NCBI RefSeq assembly: GCF_044748305.1
Contig: NZ_JBIVFT010000013.1
Span: forward strand, 18,605-82,604
Length of the DNA: 64,000 bases
Origin: Arthrobacter_E sp044748305
GTDB taxonomy: Bacteria > Actinomycetota > Actinomycetes > Actinomycetales > Micrococcaceae
Direction: 5' to 3'
Position numbers and translations under genes: made by a program. Below the pieces are notes generated by a model. It worked only from the letters and a program-made list of their open reading frames with translations. It did not search any database and had not been told where the DNA came from. Positions 49,865 through 57,934 of the stretch are shown here, piece by piece; position 1 is the stretch's first letter, and the number at the start of each line of letters is the position of its first letter.

Positions 49865-50456
49865 CATACACCGGTCAGGACTCACGGGACGGCCGCATCG
49901 GCGAGTTGCTGAGTTCTGAACGCTATGCCCGGCGCGCCGCGGTCGTGGCGCAGGAGCTGGCCGAGATCTCGGACGGACTCCGCTCCGCGGACGCCGACGT
50001 CGCCCGCGCGGCGGCGCGAAAACGGCAGCTCTTCTTCTCAATGCTGTCCGGAATGCCTCGGAGCGGTACATCTCACATCCCATGTGGGAGCCAGTCGCCC
50101 GCCCCGGGGAGACCGCTGCCTGGAATGAGCAGTCCGCGGCGGTAGCGGATGCGCAGGCGACCTCGCCGTCGCTTGAGATACGAGCAGAGGCTGCCTACCT
50201 GCTCGCAATGCACGGAGATGGCCGTGCCTGGGAGATGTTCCACCAGCTCATCGGACGACGAAGCGCCCTTCTCGGTCAGCTCGAACTGGCCATACTGCGC
50301 TACCCGCAGAGCATTGATCCTGCCACGGCCGCCGGACTCAGCACCCTTGCCGAGCAGACCGCCATCAGCCACCCGAAGCAGCGTTATGCGGCAGAGGGAG
50401 TGCGCGCTGCACTGCTCGCCCTGGATCAGCCGATCCAGGGCGCCGTGAACTCCTGA
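49861..50456 (+). pseudogene. Probable frameshifted gene of unknown function
   Basis: Two frames together look like one protein. The first (from ATG 49861, MTYTGQDSRDGRIGELL) is coding-like to FFSML near 50045 and then degrades into Pro/Ser-rich sequence ending at 50145. The other frame continues naturally from about 50053 (NASERYISHPMWEPVARPGE) to 50456. A -1 shift at the GGAAT near 50051-50054 would fuse them into about 198 residues. No family is recognised; the second half is helical. The alternative is a separate small gene from ATG 50082, but it has no ribosome site. Confidence 0.45.
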
Positions 50457-51247
50457 ACCCGTCCGCCATCAAGGTCTGCCAGCGAGACACTGACGAACGC
50501 GGTGGCGGCCTCCGAGGACTGCCGACGGAAGGAGGTGTCGGCCGAGGCGGCGGCGTCGGCGATCATTTCTCCCGCGCTCTGCGGAGACTGCGCATTGGCG
50601 AACGCACCTGCGGTGCGGGAAAGATAGGCGTCCAGTAGGGGAGTGTAGGCACCAGCGTCGGCGGGACGCTCGACGTTGTTCACGAATTCGCTGGCCACCG
50701 CCGCGGGCTCGATCACGCCCACGTGCACACCGAACGTGGCGGCGACGACGTGGAGCGATTGCATGAAACCTTCGACGGCGAACTTCGCACCGCAATACGC
50801 ATCGGCGAAGGGCTGACCGACGACGCCACCGACGCTGGTGATGGTCAGGATCCGGCCGCGGCCACGGTCCCGCATTCCCGGCAGAACCAGCTTCGTCAGA
50901 TTCACGGGTGCCAGGTAGTTCACGTCGAGTTGCGCCTGGATCTGCTCCATGCTGAGCTGCTCCGCCGTTGCGACGCAGCCTTGTCCGGCATTGTTGATCA
51001 GGACGTCGATCCGCCCGTAGTCCTTGATGACATCAGCGACCAACTGCGCGGCGGCCGCATGATCGGTGACGTCCAATGCACGAACATCGAGCTCGACACC
51101 GGCCTCCTGGGCCGCGTCGCGAAGCCGGTCGGCTCGTCCGGTGTCGCGGAGAGTCGCAACGACGTTCAAGCCTCGCTTCGCCAGACTGATTGCCGCGTAC
51201 AGACCCATTCCAGAGGAGGTGCCGGTGATGATTGCAGTGTCGCTCAT
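50426..51247 (-). CDS. Short-chain dehydrogenase/reductase
   Basis: A 273-residue classical SDR. The nucleotide motif is TGTSSGMG (8-15), the structural motif is INNAGQG, the catalytic Ser is in ILTITSVGG and the YxxxK pair is in DAYCGAKFAVEG. Substrate and cofactor preference are not clear. Its C-terminus overlaps the end of the frameshifted gene by 31 bases. The ATG at 51247 is 84 bases from the divergent acetyltransferase. Confidence 0.88.
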   Translation of the reverse strand: MSDTAIITGTSSGMGLYAAISLAKRGLNVVATLRDTGRADRLRDAAQEAGVELDVRALDVTDHAAAAQLVADVIKDYGRIDVLINNAGQGCVATAEQLSMEQIQAQLDVNYLAPVNLTKLVLPGMRDRGRGRILTITSVGGVVGQPFADAYCGAKFAVEGFMQSLHVVAATFGVHVGVIEPAAVASEFVNNVERPADAGAYTPLLDAYLSRTAGAFANAQSPQSAGEMIADAAASADTSFRRQSSEAATAFVSVSLADLDGGRVQEFTAPWIG

Positions 51248-51331
51248 GAGGAGAATCGTAGACCCTCAACATTGCCGGCACGAGATGCCAGTACGGGGGA
51301 GTCGGGCCCCCTTGTCGGGTAGCGTCGATAC

Positions 51332-51778
51332 ATGAGTAAGACGGCGACGATCGAAACACTTGCAGCATTGTCAGACTCCGACGCGGACGCACTTGAGGGC
51401 CTGCTCGGGCAGCTGTCGTCCTCCGCGACGTTCGACCGCGTTCGCATGGAATCGCTGCTCAGCCATGACGCAACTGAACTACTGGTCGCACGTGTCGATG
51501 ATCAAATCGTCGGCATGGCGACGCTCGTCTCGTTTCCGTTGCCGACCGGGTTCCGCGGATTCGTCGAGGACGTGGTCACGGACGCGACGATGCGTGGACA
51601 CGGCATCGGACGACTCCTGCTGGCGACAATGATCGACATTGCCATTGATCGCGGCTTTCGCTCATTGGAGCTGACCTCACGGCCATCACGTGAGACGGCG
51701 CTGCGACTGTACGAGTCGCTCGGCTTCATCCGCAGGGACACTAACGTTCTGCGGTTCACTCCTGAACAGCGGATCTGA
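51332..51778 (+). CDS. GNAT family N-acetyltransferase
   Basis: A 148-residue enzyme. The CoA motif is VVTDATMRGHGIGRLLLATMIDIA, and FRSLELTSRPSRETALRLYESLGF is the C-terminal GNAT motif B. The acceptor is unknown. It is divergent from the SDR gene. A DNA stretch with lower GC content than usual (CGATAATCTACATTATG) follows it. Confidence 0.83.
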   Translation: MSKTATIETLAALSDSDADALEGLLGQLSSSATFDRVRMESLLSHDATELLVARVDDQIVGMATLVSFPLPTGFRGFVEDVVTDATMRGHGIGRLLLATMIDIAIDRGFRSLELTSRPSRETALRLYESLGFIRRDTNVLRFTPEQRI

Positions 51779-51996
51779 CGCTTTTGAGTAAGAGGTTCGT
51801 CAGCACGACAACACACAAGGCAACAGATCCAAGGATGTTCTAAAAGCACCGATAATCTACATTATGTCAACTAATAATAATCTCCAGCTCCCCTCCACCT
51901 GTCAGTCGCCCCGGACTCCTTGCAAGCACCGCACATCAGAGGTGTAATGGCGGCAGGCCGTCCCTCTGAGTGGACGCGCGTCTTGAAGGAGTAATC

Positions 51997-52074
51997 GTGG
52001 GTATCAGCGCCGGAGCCCTAGTGGCCGTGTTCGTCGCCTTGTTCGTCGTCCTGGTTCTTCGCCGTCGGAAGTGA
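51997..52074 (+). CDS. Putative 25-residue membrane microprotein
   Basis: GTG 51997 opens a 25-residue frame that ends in TGA at 52072-52074: an N-terminal MGISAG, a single hydrophobic helix (ALVAVFVALFVVLVL) and a basic tail RRRK. A clear AAGGAG at 51986-51991 lies six bases upstream. The spacer 51779-51996 holds nothing else recognisable. This fits small membrane peptides of high-GC bacteria, although many such frames are chance. Confidence 0.5.
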   Translation: MGISAGALVAVFVALFVVLVLRRRK

Positions 52075-52089
52075 CCCTGCCTGCACCGA

Positions 52090-52671
52090 CTACTGAACCG
52101 TGGGCCACATGGTTTTGATCAGACGGGCTGCATAGGCCTTGTCCAGTGGCGCGTGTGCAACAAGCGCGTTGTAGTAGAGCGCCCCGTAGAGGCTGTCGAC
52201 GAGCATCTCCAGATCCGTCTCAGCAGGCAACTCCCCCTGCTCCACTCCACGACGCAGACGTTCGACGGCGGCCTCCCGGCGGCCCGCGATGTACCGTTCG
52301 CGGAGCGCATCGGCCAGTTCGGCGTCGTGCGTGCTCTCGGCGATCAAGGACAGATAACCGCGGCCGACGGGGTTGTTGAACAGCTCGATCACAAGCTCAA
52401 TCTGCCGCATGACGTCTTCTCGCGCGGATCCGGCGGCCTCGAAAACGACCTTGGGGGCGAGCCTCCGGCTCAGGGCGTCCATGAGCACTGCCGACTTGTT
52501 CGGCCACCATCGGTACACCGTCGTTTTCGCGACACCGGCCCGGCCAGCGATTTCCTCGATCGAGACCCCCGGCAGTCCCCTCTCCATGAAGATCTCCCAG
52601 GCGGCGTCCTGAATCTTCTCCGTGGCTCGGCTACTGCGTTGTGCGGGCATGAACATCATCATATCGGCCAT
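52090..52671 (-). CDS. TetR family transcriptional regulator
   Basis: A 193-residue regulator. The helix-turn-helix is GVSIEEIAGRAGVAKTTVYRWWPNK after an ATEKIQDAAWEIFMERG opening helix, and the remainder is the ligand domain. The start is one of several Met codons within MADMMMFM; I use 52671. An inverted repeat lies immediately upstream (52679-52701), before the divergent CMD gene, so it probably represses the CMD/aldo-keto reductase operon and itself. Confidence 0.87.
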   Translation of the reverse strand: MADMMMFMPAQRSSRATEKIQDAAWEIFMERGLPGVSIEEIAGRAGVAKTTVYRWWPNKSAVLMDALSRRLAPKVVFEAAGSAREDVMRQIELVIELFNNPVGRGYLSLIAESTHDAELADALRERYIAGRREAAVERLRRGVEQGELPAETDLEMLVDSLYGALYYNALVAHAPLDKAYAARLIKTMWPTVQ

Positions 52672-52678
52672 TTACACG

Positions 52679-52701
52679 AAACGCTACGCATCGTATCGTT
52701 T
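52679..52701. promoter_or_regulatory. TetR-type operator AAACGCTACG-CAT-CGTATCGTTT
   Basis: Ten-base arms 52679-52688 and 52692-52701 match at nine of ten positions around CAT. It lies between the divergent TetR gene and the CMD gene, six bases before the latter's start. Confidence 0.7.
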
Positions 52702-52706
52702 TAAAC

Positions 52707-53114
52707 ATGACAGCTACCCCATCACGCTACGAGCGCGGCAAAGCGCTCATGGACCGCATCCTCGGCCCTGAGGATGCCTCGACCGTTCTCGACGGCTTCA
52801 ACGCCATCTCCCCCGACTTCGGCAACTACGTCGTGGAGGCGGGTTTCGCAGATATCTACGGCCGGGACGGTCTGAGCCTGCCCGAACGGCAGCTTCTCAA
52901 CATCGCCATCCTGACAGCACTCGGAGGGGCTGAGCCTCAGTTGGCACTCCACATGCGTGCAGCGCTCAATGTGGGCGTCTCCCCCACTCAGATCATCGAG
53001 AGTGTCATCCACACAGCCCTCTATGCCGGGCACCCACGCGCGGTCAACGGACTTCGCGTGGCCTCCGAGGTTCTTGCGCAAGCCCAGCACGTATCCGAGG
53101 ACGGTTCACGATGA
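52707..53114 (+). CDS. Carboxymuconolactone decarboxylase (CMD) family protein
   Basis: A 135-residue single-domain CMD protein: FNAISPDFGNYVVEAGFADIYGRDGLSLPERQLLNIAILTAL then HMRAALNVGVSPTQIIESVIHTALYAG. It has no Cys, so it lacks the CxxC of AhpD-type peroxidases and belongs to the decarboxylase-like group. It is the first gene of a pair overlapping the aldo-keto reductase start by four bases (ATGA) and is likely under control of the divergent TetR. The natural substrate is unclear. Confidence 0.83.
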   Translation: MTATPSRYERGKALMDRILGPEDASTVLDGFNAISPDFGNYVVEAGFADIYGRDGLSLPERQLLNIAILTALGGAEPQLALHMRAALNVGVSPTQIIESVIHTALYAGHPRAVNGLRVASEVLAQAQHVSEDGSR

Positions 53115-54145
53115 GCATGACCTTCCGGCGCCTCGGGCGCACCGGAATTCACGTGAGCCGATTCGGTCTGGGCACCATGCACCTCGGCGCCTGGGGAAAC
53201 ACCGACACGGACGACGCCACAGCGCTTGTTCACAGGGCCCTGGATGCCGGAATCAATCTCGTGGACACCGCGGACATGTATTCCGACGGCGAGTCGGAAC
53301 TCATCGTGGGCAAAGCGATCAAGGACCGCCGTGACGATGTGGTGCTCGCCAGCAAGGGGTTCTTCCCCATGGGTTCCGATGTCAACCGGCGCGGTTCCTC
53401 CCGCCGCTGGATCACCCAAGCCGTGGACGCGAGCCTGAAACGTCTCGACACCGATCGCATCGATCTCTATCAGGTCCATCGACCAGATCCCACCGTGGAC
53501 CTGGACGAGACCCTCGGTGTGCTGTCGGATCTCGTCCGGGCGGGGAAAGTCATCTCCATCGGTTCCTCCGGATACTCCGCTGAACGTCAGATGGAGGCGC
53601 ATTGGGTCGCGGACCGGCGCGGGCACATCCCCTTCCACACGGAGCAGTCGCCATACTCGATCTTCGTACGGGGCGTCGAGCGCCACGTCCTGCCCACCGC
53701 CCAGCGTCTAGACATGGGCGTTCTTACCTGGAGCCCACTCAACAGCGGTTGGCTCACCGGACGGTTCCGCGGCGGCTCCGAGATGCGCCTGGAAGGATTC
53801 CGGGAAATGATCTCCTACAAGTTCGATCTCTCCAAGGGTGGCAATCAGCGCAAGCTTCACGCCGTAGAACAACTGCTCAGGCTCTCCGCCGAGTCCGGCA
53901 TTCCCCTGACTCACCTCGCACTCTCCTTCGCAGCCTCGCACCCGGCGGTGTCCTCGGTCCTCCTCGGCCCTCGGACCACGGCCCAGCTGGATGACCTTCT
54001 CGCAGCGTCCTCCGTGCGGCTCAGCAACGATGTTCTGGACCGGATCGATGAAATCGTTCCCCCTGCCACCGATTTGAATCCTGAGGACGTCGACTACACA
54101 CCGCCGCATCTACAGGATCCAAGTCTCAGGCGCCGGTCCGACTGA
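53111..54145 (+). CDS. Aldo/keto reductase
   Basis: A 344-residue NADPH-dependent (alpha/beta)8 reductase. The catalytic tetrad can be read: Asp and Tyr in VDTADMYSDGESE, Lys in VVLASKGFFP and His in YQVHRPDP. The cofactor segment is SSVLLGPRTTAQLDDLL. It resembles the YajO/Gfo-type general oxidoreductases. It is translationally coupled to the CMD protein and together they may turn over an aromatic or reactive carbonyl compound, inferred from pairing only. Confidence 0.88.
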   Translation: MSMTFRRLGRTGIHVSRFGLGTMHLGAWGNTDTDDATALVHRALDAGINLVDTADMYSDGESELIVGKAIKDRRDDVVLASKGFFPMGSDVNRRGSSRRWITQAVDASLKRLDTDRIDLYQVHRPDPTVDLDETLGVLSDLVRAGKVISIGSSGYSAERQMEAHWVADRRGHIPFHTEQSPYSIFVRGVERHVLPTAQRLDMGVLTWSPLNSGWLTGRFRGGSEMRLEGFREMISYKFDLSKGGNQRKLHAVEQLLRLSAESGIPLTHLALSFAASHPAVSSVLLGPRTTAQLDDLLAASSVRLSNDVLDRIDEIVPPATDLNPEDVDYTPPHLQDPSLRRRSD

Positions 54146-54187
54146 GCGGGCATCGCATCGCCCCGGCATGCCCGGAGCCGCGCCTGA

Positions 54188-54508
54188 TTGAATAAACAGG
54201 TGAAAGGTCACTCCAAGCCGCAACGTCACCGCGAAGCCCTGCCTCCCCGGGCCGTCGTGACATCCGGAGTGGTGCTCTCGCTCCTTCACGCCGGCGTCCT
54301 CGGAAGCGTTGCTGCACTCGGCCTCCTCCTGGTGGTGATGCTGGTGGCCAGCCTGTCTTTTTCCGCCGGCACCGGTCCCGTCGCGCTCGGCGTCCTCGCG
54401 ACCTCTTCCGCGGGCATCGTGTTCCTGGGACTGCTTTGGGGCCTCTGCGCCGTTCCGGAGCGGCTCGCCCGAGCGAGGTTCTACTCGGAATTCGCCCCGC
54501 GAAGCTAG
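54188..54508 (+). CDS. Small two- or three-helix membrane protein
   Basis: About 106 residues, with hydrophobic stretches SGVVLSLLHAGVLGSVAALGLLLVVML and GVLATSSAGIVFLGLLWGL and a charged N-terminus. No family is recognised. Starts at TTG 54188 or GTG 54200 are both possible and neither has a strong ribosome site. It precedes a second membrane protein gene by 18 bases, so the two may be cotranscribed. Confidence 0.5.
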   Translation: MNKQVKGHSKPQRHREALPPRAVVTSGVVLSLLHAGVLGSVAALGLLLVVMLVASLSFSAGTGPVALGVLATSSAGIVFLGLLWGLCAVPERLARARFYSEFAPRS

Positions 54509-54526
54509 GAACTCGCGGACACTGTC

Positions 54527-55447
54527 GTGGTCCGAGGCCAGGTGTCAGACCCCTACGTGCCAGCCCTCTGGAGCTGCGCGTCGCTCGGGTCTATCGCGCT
54601 ACTCGGCGCCATTCCCTGCATCGTGCTCGCTCTGGGCGAAGCGGATCAGCGCGACGATCTGGAACATCGGGAAGCGTTCACCGCCTGGGCAGCATGGTCC
54701 GGCGCCCTGCTCGCCGTCGTCCTCGTCTGCACTGCAGTCTTTGTCGCTCTCGCCGCACTCAACCGACGCTGGACGGCCGACGTCGGAGCGGCACTCCCCC
54801 GTGTCTCCTTCGGCGACCGTGGCCCTGCTGTCAGAATCACGACACGTCAGCAGCGCCGCCGCGCACGCCGTAGCCGGCAAGCTACTGATTGGTGGCATCT
54901 GGGCGGCTCGATCATCGCCGGCGGGGGTGGTGCGCTGATCTTCCTGGGGCTGTACGTTCACCAACCCGGCCTGCGCGCCGACAGGGTCTCCTACCCGGCA
55001 TCCACTGAGGCTGTCATCGGGGGAATCGTCCTCAGCGGCGGCGGCCTGCTCTTCATCGGCCTCGTAGCACTCTTGATGGTCGACGGGCTGATGTTGTTTC
55101 GTAAGGTGTCGGCCCTCCGCAGAACGGTTCGGCGACCCGACCAGGCCACACCCGCTGACCGTCGTCTTGCGCGCGTTGCGATGTCCGCGGTGATCACGAG
55201 CTGCGATGGCGCACTGATGGTCTGGACGGCGGTCACCGTGCTCGGTCTCGGATCGGCCCTCGGCACCGGGAACGTCGCCGCCTTCATCCTGCCGCTCGCC
55301 CTCTGGACCATAGTCGGATCGGTCCTGGCGGCCGCACGATGGAAGGCCGAAAACATCGCACCCCTAATCCGTAACAGCGTCGGCTACGAACTCCCGAGCC
55401 AACCCGACAGCAGCGAATTCCCCGACATCAACCTTCACGGCCAGTAG
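54527..55447 (+). CDS. Multipass membrane protein of unknown function
   Basis: About 306 residues with around seven hydrophobic segments, for example ASLGSIALLGAIPCIVLAL, WSGALLAVVLVCTAVFVALAAL, GGSIIAGGGGALIFLGLYV, GIVLSGGGLLFIGLVALLMV and LVWTAVTVLGLGSAL-like helices. A basic loop (RQQRRRARRSRQ) follows the second helix. I cannot assign a family. Its last 20 bases overlap the convergent MerR gene. The start is GTG 54527. Confidence 0.6.
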   Translation: MVRGQVSDPYVPALWSCASLGSIALLGAIPCIVLALGEADQRDDLEHREAFTAWAAWSGALLAVVLVCTAVFVALAALNRRWTADVGAALPRVSFGDRGPAVRITTRQQRRRARRSRQATDWWHLGGSIIAGGGGALIFLGLYVHQPGLRADRVSYPASTEAVIGGIVLSGGGLLFIGLVALLMVDGLMLFRKVSALRRTVRRPDQATPADRRLARVAMSAVITSCDGALMVWTAVTVLGLGSALGTGNVAAFILPLALWTIVGSVLAAARWKAENIAPLIRNSVGYELPSQPDSSEFPDINLHGQ

Positions 55448-55820
55448 GCGTTTCCAGGGACTCCCCCGTGCCCGATCGACGCCGTAGTTCCTGCAGTGCC
55501 GCCTGGATGGTCTCCCGTCCGCGCCGCAGTTCGGAGATCCGTGAATCGATCACTCCCAGCTGATCCTCCAGGAGCCGGCTGCGCTCGGCATTCCCCAGCG
55601 TCTCCCAGTCGCTCATCTGATGCCTCATCTGCGATAGGGAGAAACCAGCCGCGCGACCGGCGAGAATGAGCAGCACCCTCCGTAGGGCGTCTTCCGAGTA
55701 ATCGCGGTAACCGTTCGGATGACGGGTGATCTGGCCCGTGCTGAACATGTCCCGCTGCTCGTAGTACCGGATGGCGGACGGTGCAAGACCCGTCTGCGCC
55801 GCCAATTCACTGATTCTCAT
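55428..55820 (-). CDS. MerR family transcriptional regulator
   Basis: A 130-residue regulator: helix-turn-helix RISELAAQTGLAPSAIRYYEQRDM, wing GYRDYSEDALRRVLLILAG, and a C-terminal coiled coil that dimerises. Without C-terminal Cys residues it is not a metal sensor of the MerR or SoxR kind. It is divergent from a DUF998 membrane protein whose promoter has the 19-base spacer typical of MerR-controlled genes. Confidence 0.87.
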   Translation of the reverse strand: MRISELAAQTGLAPSAIRYYEQRDMFSTGQITRHPNGYRDYSEDALRRVLLILAGRAAGFSLSQMRHQMSDWETLGNAERSRLLEDQLGVIDSRISELRRGRETIQAALQELRRRSGTGESLETPTGREG

Positions 55821-55828
55821 GATGCTCC

Positions 55829-55859
55829 TTGACCTTCAAGTTACTTCACACTTTAACGT
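55829..55859 (+). promoter_or_regulatory. MerR-type promoter with 19-bp spacer
   Basis: TTGACC (55829-55834), a 19-base spacer containing AAGT-N8-ACTT, and TAACGT (55854-55859). The long spacer and internal dyad are the hallmark of promoters that MerR proteins remodel. It faces the DUF998 gene. Confidence 0.65.
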
Positions 55860-55902
55860 TCGAAGAAAGGCATTGCACTCCCGAATTGAAGGATCATCGA
55901 TC

Positions 55903-56499
55903 ATGTCCCAGCTGTTCGCCGTCGTCGCCGCGGCCCTGTTCACACTCCGCCTCGTCCTGTTCCTGACGCTCCATCTGATCCCGGGAGGAATCCACCCGGC
56001 GCGGGACACTGTGAGCGACTACGCCGCTTCCAACTCACCTCTGACCCGTCGGCTGGCCTCCATCGCTTCGTGGTCCGCGGCAGGTGCCTGGCTGGCGCTA
56101 GGAGCCGGCGTGTTGACTCACTCCGCACAGAAGGATCCGGCGCTCGGCGGCTGGCTCCTCCTCCTCGGGGTCCTCCTGTCGGTCATGCCGTTCGCACCGA
56201 CCGATCGCACGGGAACGACGACGACGGCGCGCGGGCGGCTCCACCTTCTGCTCGCGATCGCCTGGTTCACCCTTGCGTACGCCACCATCGGTCCCTTGAG
56301 CCGCTTGGTGGCCGGAGCCGCACCCACGCAGGCACTGGATCCGCTCAATACACTGGCGGGGATCGCGCTCGCTGCACTCGTGGCCTCGTTGATTCTCCCG
56401 GCGTTGCGTCGACGCACTTTCGGGATCAGTGAGAGGATCTTCATCCTCGTGGTGACCATCGCTCCCCTGCTGGCCGCCGTGGCTCTCGTGGCCCACTGA
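55903..56499 (+). CDS. DUF998 family membrane protein
   Basis: A 198-residue protein with six predicted helices and the DUF998 features LIPGGIHPARDTVSDYAASN (a polar periplasmic segment after helix 1) and LLLGVLLSVMPFAPTDRTGT. The family has no established function. The ATG at 55903 follows GAAGGATC. It is expected to be under the divergent MerR regulator and is probably the only gene in that unit. Confidence 0.78.
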   Translation: MSQLFAVVAAALFTLRLVLFLTLHLIPGGIHPARDTVSDYAASNSPLTRRLASIASWSAAGAWLALGAGVLTHSAQKDPALGGWLLLLGVLLSVMPFAPTDRTGTTTTARGRLHLLLAIAWFTLAYATIGPLSRLVAGAAPTQALDPLNTLAGIALAALVASLILPALRRRTFGISERIFILVVTIAPLLAAVALVAH

Positions 56500-56745
56500 A
56501 TCCACTGCGAGGACCCAACTCACACCCTTTCAACGGACCTCACGGCGAACCATGCCGAGTCGGTATCGCTTCCATCTCACATCGGTCTTGGACCGCCTGC
56601 GCCGGGCTTCGTAATACTGAGGAACTGTGCACCACTTCACCGGCTCGATTCTTATCTAACGGTGAAAGACACTGGTGCACTCAGGGGGGTGAGTGGCTTT
56701 TGCGCTTCTTACCGGAAAACGCAAAGTCTGGCCGCAGGAGGGCGC

Positions 56746-57177
56746 TTGAAGAAACTGTATGAAGAATCACAGGCCGCCCTCCTGCTGCTCTGTCTCATTC
56801 TTTCGACGATGGGGGTGATTCTGCTGTGGCCGGATTTCCTTCTGGCATGGTCCGTCGCTGCCGTTTGCGCCCTGATCGTCTATACGGTGATCCGGCGGCG
56901 TAGCCGCTTGCGGGGTGATTCGATTTCGGACGTTCATCCTTCGACCGATGCTCGTGAGTTGGGGGGAGAATCAGGCCACCTCAGGCGTGATTCTTCCATC
57001 GGGCATCGGTCTGAGGATATTGGTCCGGCCTCGCAGGAACAGCTCGTCGAGTCCTGGCCATTGGTCTGGTACGAGGAATCAGGCGTCTCCCTCTCGGAAC
57101 AAGTCCGCCAGTGGAGGGCCGAGGGCTACATCCAGGGCCCGGCGGCTGCCCGTGTACTCGCGGGCCTGCAGTCCTGA
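56746..57177 (+). CDS. Membrane protein of unknown function
   Basis: About 143 residues. Two adjacent membrane helices (AALLLLCLILSTMGVILLW and FLLAWSVAAVCALIVYTVI) are followed by a basic stretch, an acidic linker and a helical tail (VSLSEQVRQWRAEGYIQGPAAARVLAGL). I choose TTG 56746 because CAGGAGGG lies just upstream and the frame from ATG 56662 has an unusual N-terminus. The tail is reminiscent of small regulatory domains but not assigned. A Tat-exported protein gene follows 46 bases later. The preceding spacer (56500-56745) shows no gene. Confidence 0.5.
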   Translation: MKKLYEESQAALLLLCLILSTMGVILLWPDFLLAWSVAAVCALIVYTVIRRRSRLRGDSISDVHPSTDARELGGESGHLRRDSSIGHRSEDIGPASQEQLVESWPLVWYEESGVSLSEQVRQWRAEGYIQGPAAARVLAGLQS

Positions 57178-57223
57178 GATTTGTTTTCTTTCCCCTTCGC
57201 TCAACTAATTCCAGGAGTTAATC

Positions 57224-57856
57224 ATGACCAACGAGACGAAAACGTCCGTGGAACGACGCCGAGTACTGCGCGGAGCCGCATGGGCGGCCCCCGTCGTCGC
57301 AGCCGCAGCCGCAGCACCCGCCGCCGTCGCATCCGGCGCACCGAGTTGCCCCACCTGCCTCAAGGCGGGCACCTTGCTCGGTGGTGTGACCACCAGCCAG
57401 TCCGCGGTGGTGGGCAACAAGGGCGCGCTGGCTTTCGCCGGCGTGTTCGGACTCGACTCCACGAAGTGTGACCTGACCCTGTTCCAGCCGGTTTACACCT
57501 CGGTGGTCACCTCCGCGACCCTGACGATGAGCGACGGGAGCACCCACAGCGGAACCGGCCTCGGGACCGCCACCGGAACCTTCGGCCAGATCGGCGCCCT
57601 GCCGGGCACCTGGCTCTTCAGCGGGATCAATTTCCCGTCCGGAACCTACCTGCTGAACAGCAATCCGGTCCGGCCCGTCCGGATCACTGCCACGGTGAGC
57701 ATCATCCTGATCGGCCTGCCGTCGCTGATCAAGATCACCTGCCCGGTGACCCTGACCTGGAACTTGAACGTCTTCGCCACAGGCGTCGTCACCCCGACGT
57801 TCCTCGGCGGAGCGGGAACGCTCAACTACACGGGAACGGCCACCCCGGTTCCCTGA
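57224..57856 (+). CDS. Twin-arginine secreted protein of unknown function
   Basis: A 210-residue exported protein. The signal is ERRRVLRGAAWAAPVVAAAA with an RR pair and an Ala-rich hydrophobic core, then ASGAPSCPTCLKAG. The mature part is beta-rich and Thr/Gly-rich with four Cys. It has no recognised domain; the start MTNETKTSVERRRVL occurs in several actinobacterial surface proteins as I recall. A GGAG-type site precedes ATG 57224. A strong hairpin terminator follows 15 bases after the stop. Confidence 0.7.
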   Translation: MTNETKTSVERRRVLRGAAWAAPVVAAAAAAPAAVASGAPSCPTCLKAGTLLGGVTTSQSAVVGNKGALAFAGVFGLDSTKCDLTLFQPVYTSVVTSATLTMSDGSTHSGTGLGTATGTFGQIGALPGTWLFSGINFPSGTYLLNSNPVRPVRITATVSIILIGLPSLIKITCPVTLTWNLNVFATGVVTPTFLGGAGTLNYTGTATPVP

Positions 57857-57871
57857 GGCACTCTCGCTCCT

Positions 57872-57915
57872 GACGAAAGCGTGGCCTGCCCTTCGGGGCA
57901 TGCCACGCTTTCGTC
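57872..57915. terminator. Long hairpin terminator with TTCG loop
   Basis: GACGAAAGCGTGGC (57872-57885) pairs with 57902-57915; TGCCC and GGGCA extend it to a TTCG tetraloop with one mismatch. It lies between the secreted protein gene and the convergent LysR gene. Confidence 0.8.
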
Positions 57916-57934
57916 ATTCCGGGTCCCAGGCTTT

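Noticed and set aside
54188..55447. Two membrane proteins considered as a two-component ABC exporter
   Set aside because: Neither has an ABC ATPase partner or a recognisable transporter motif.
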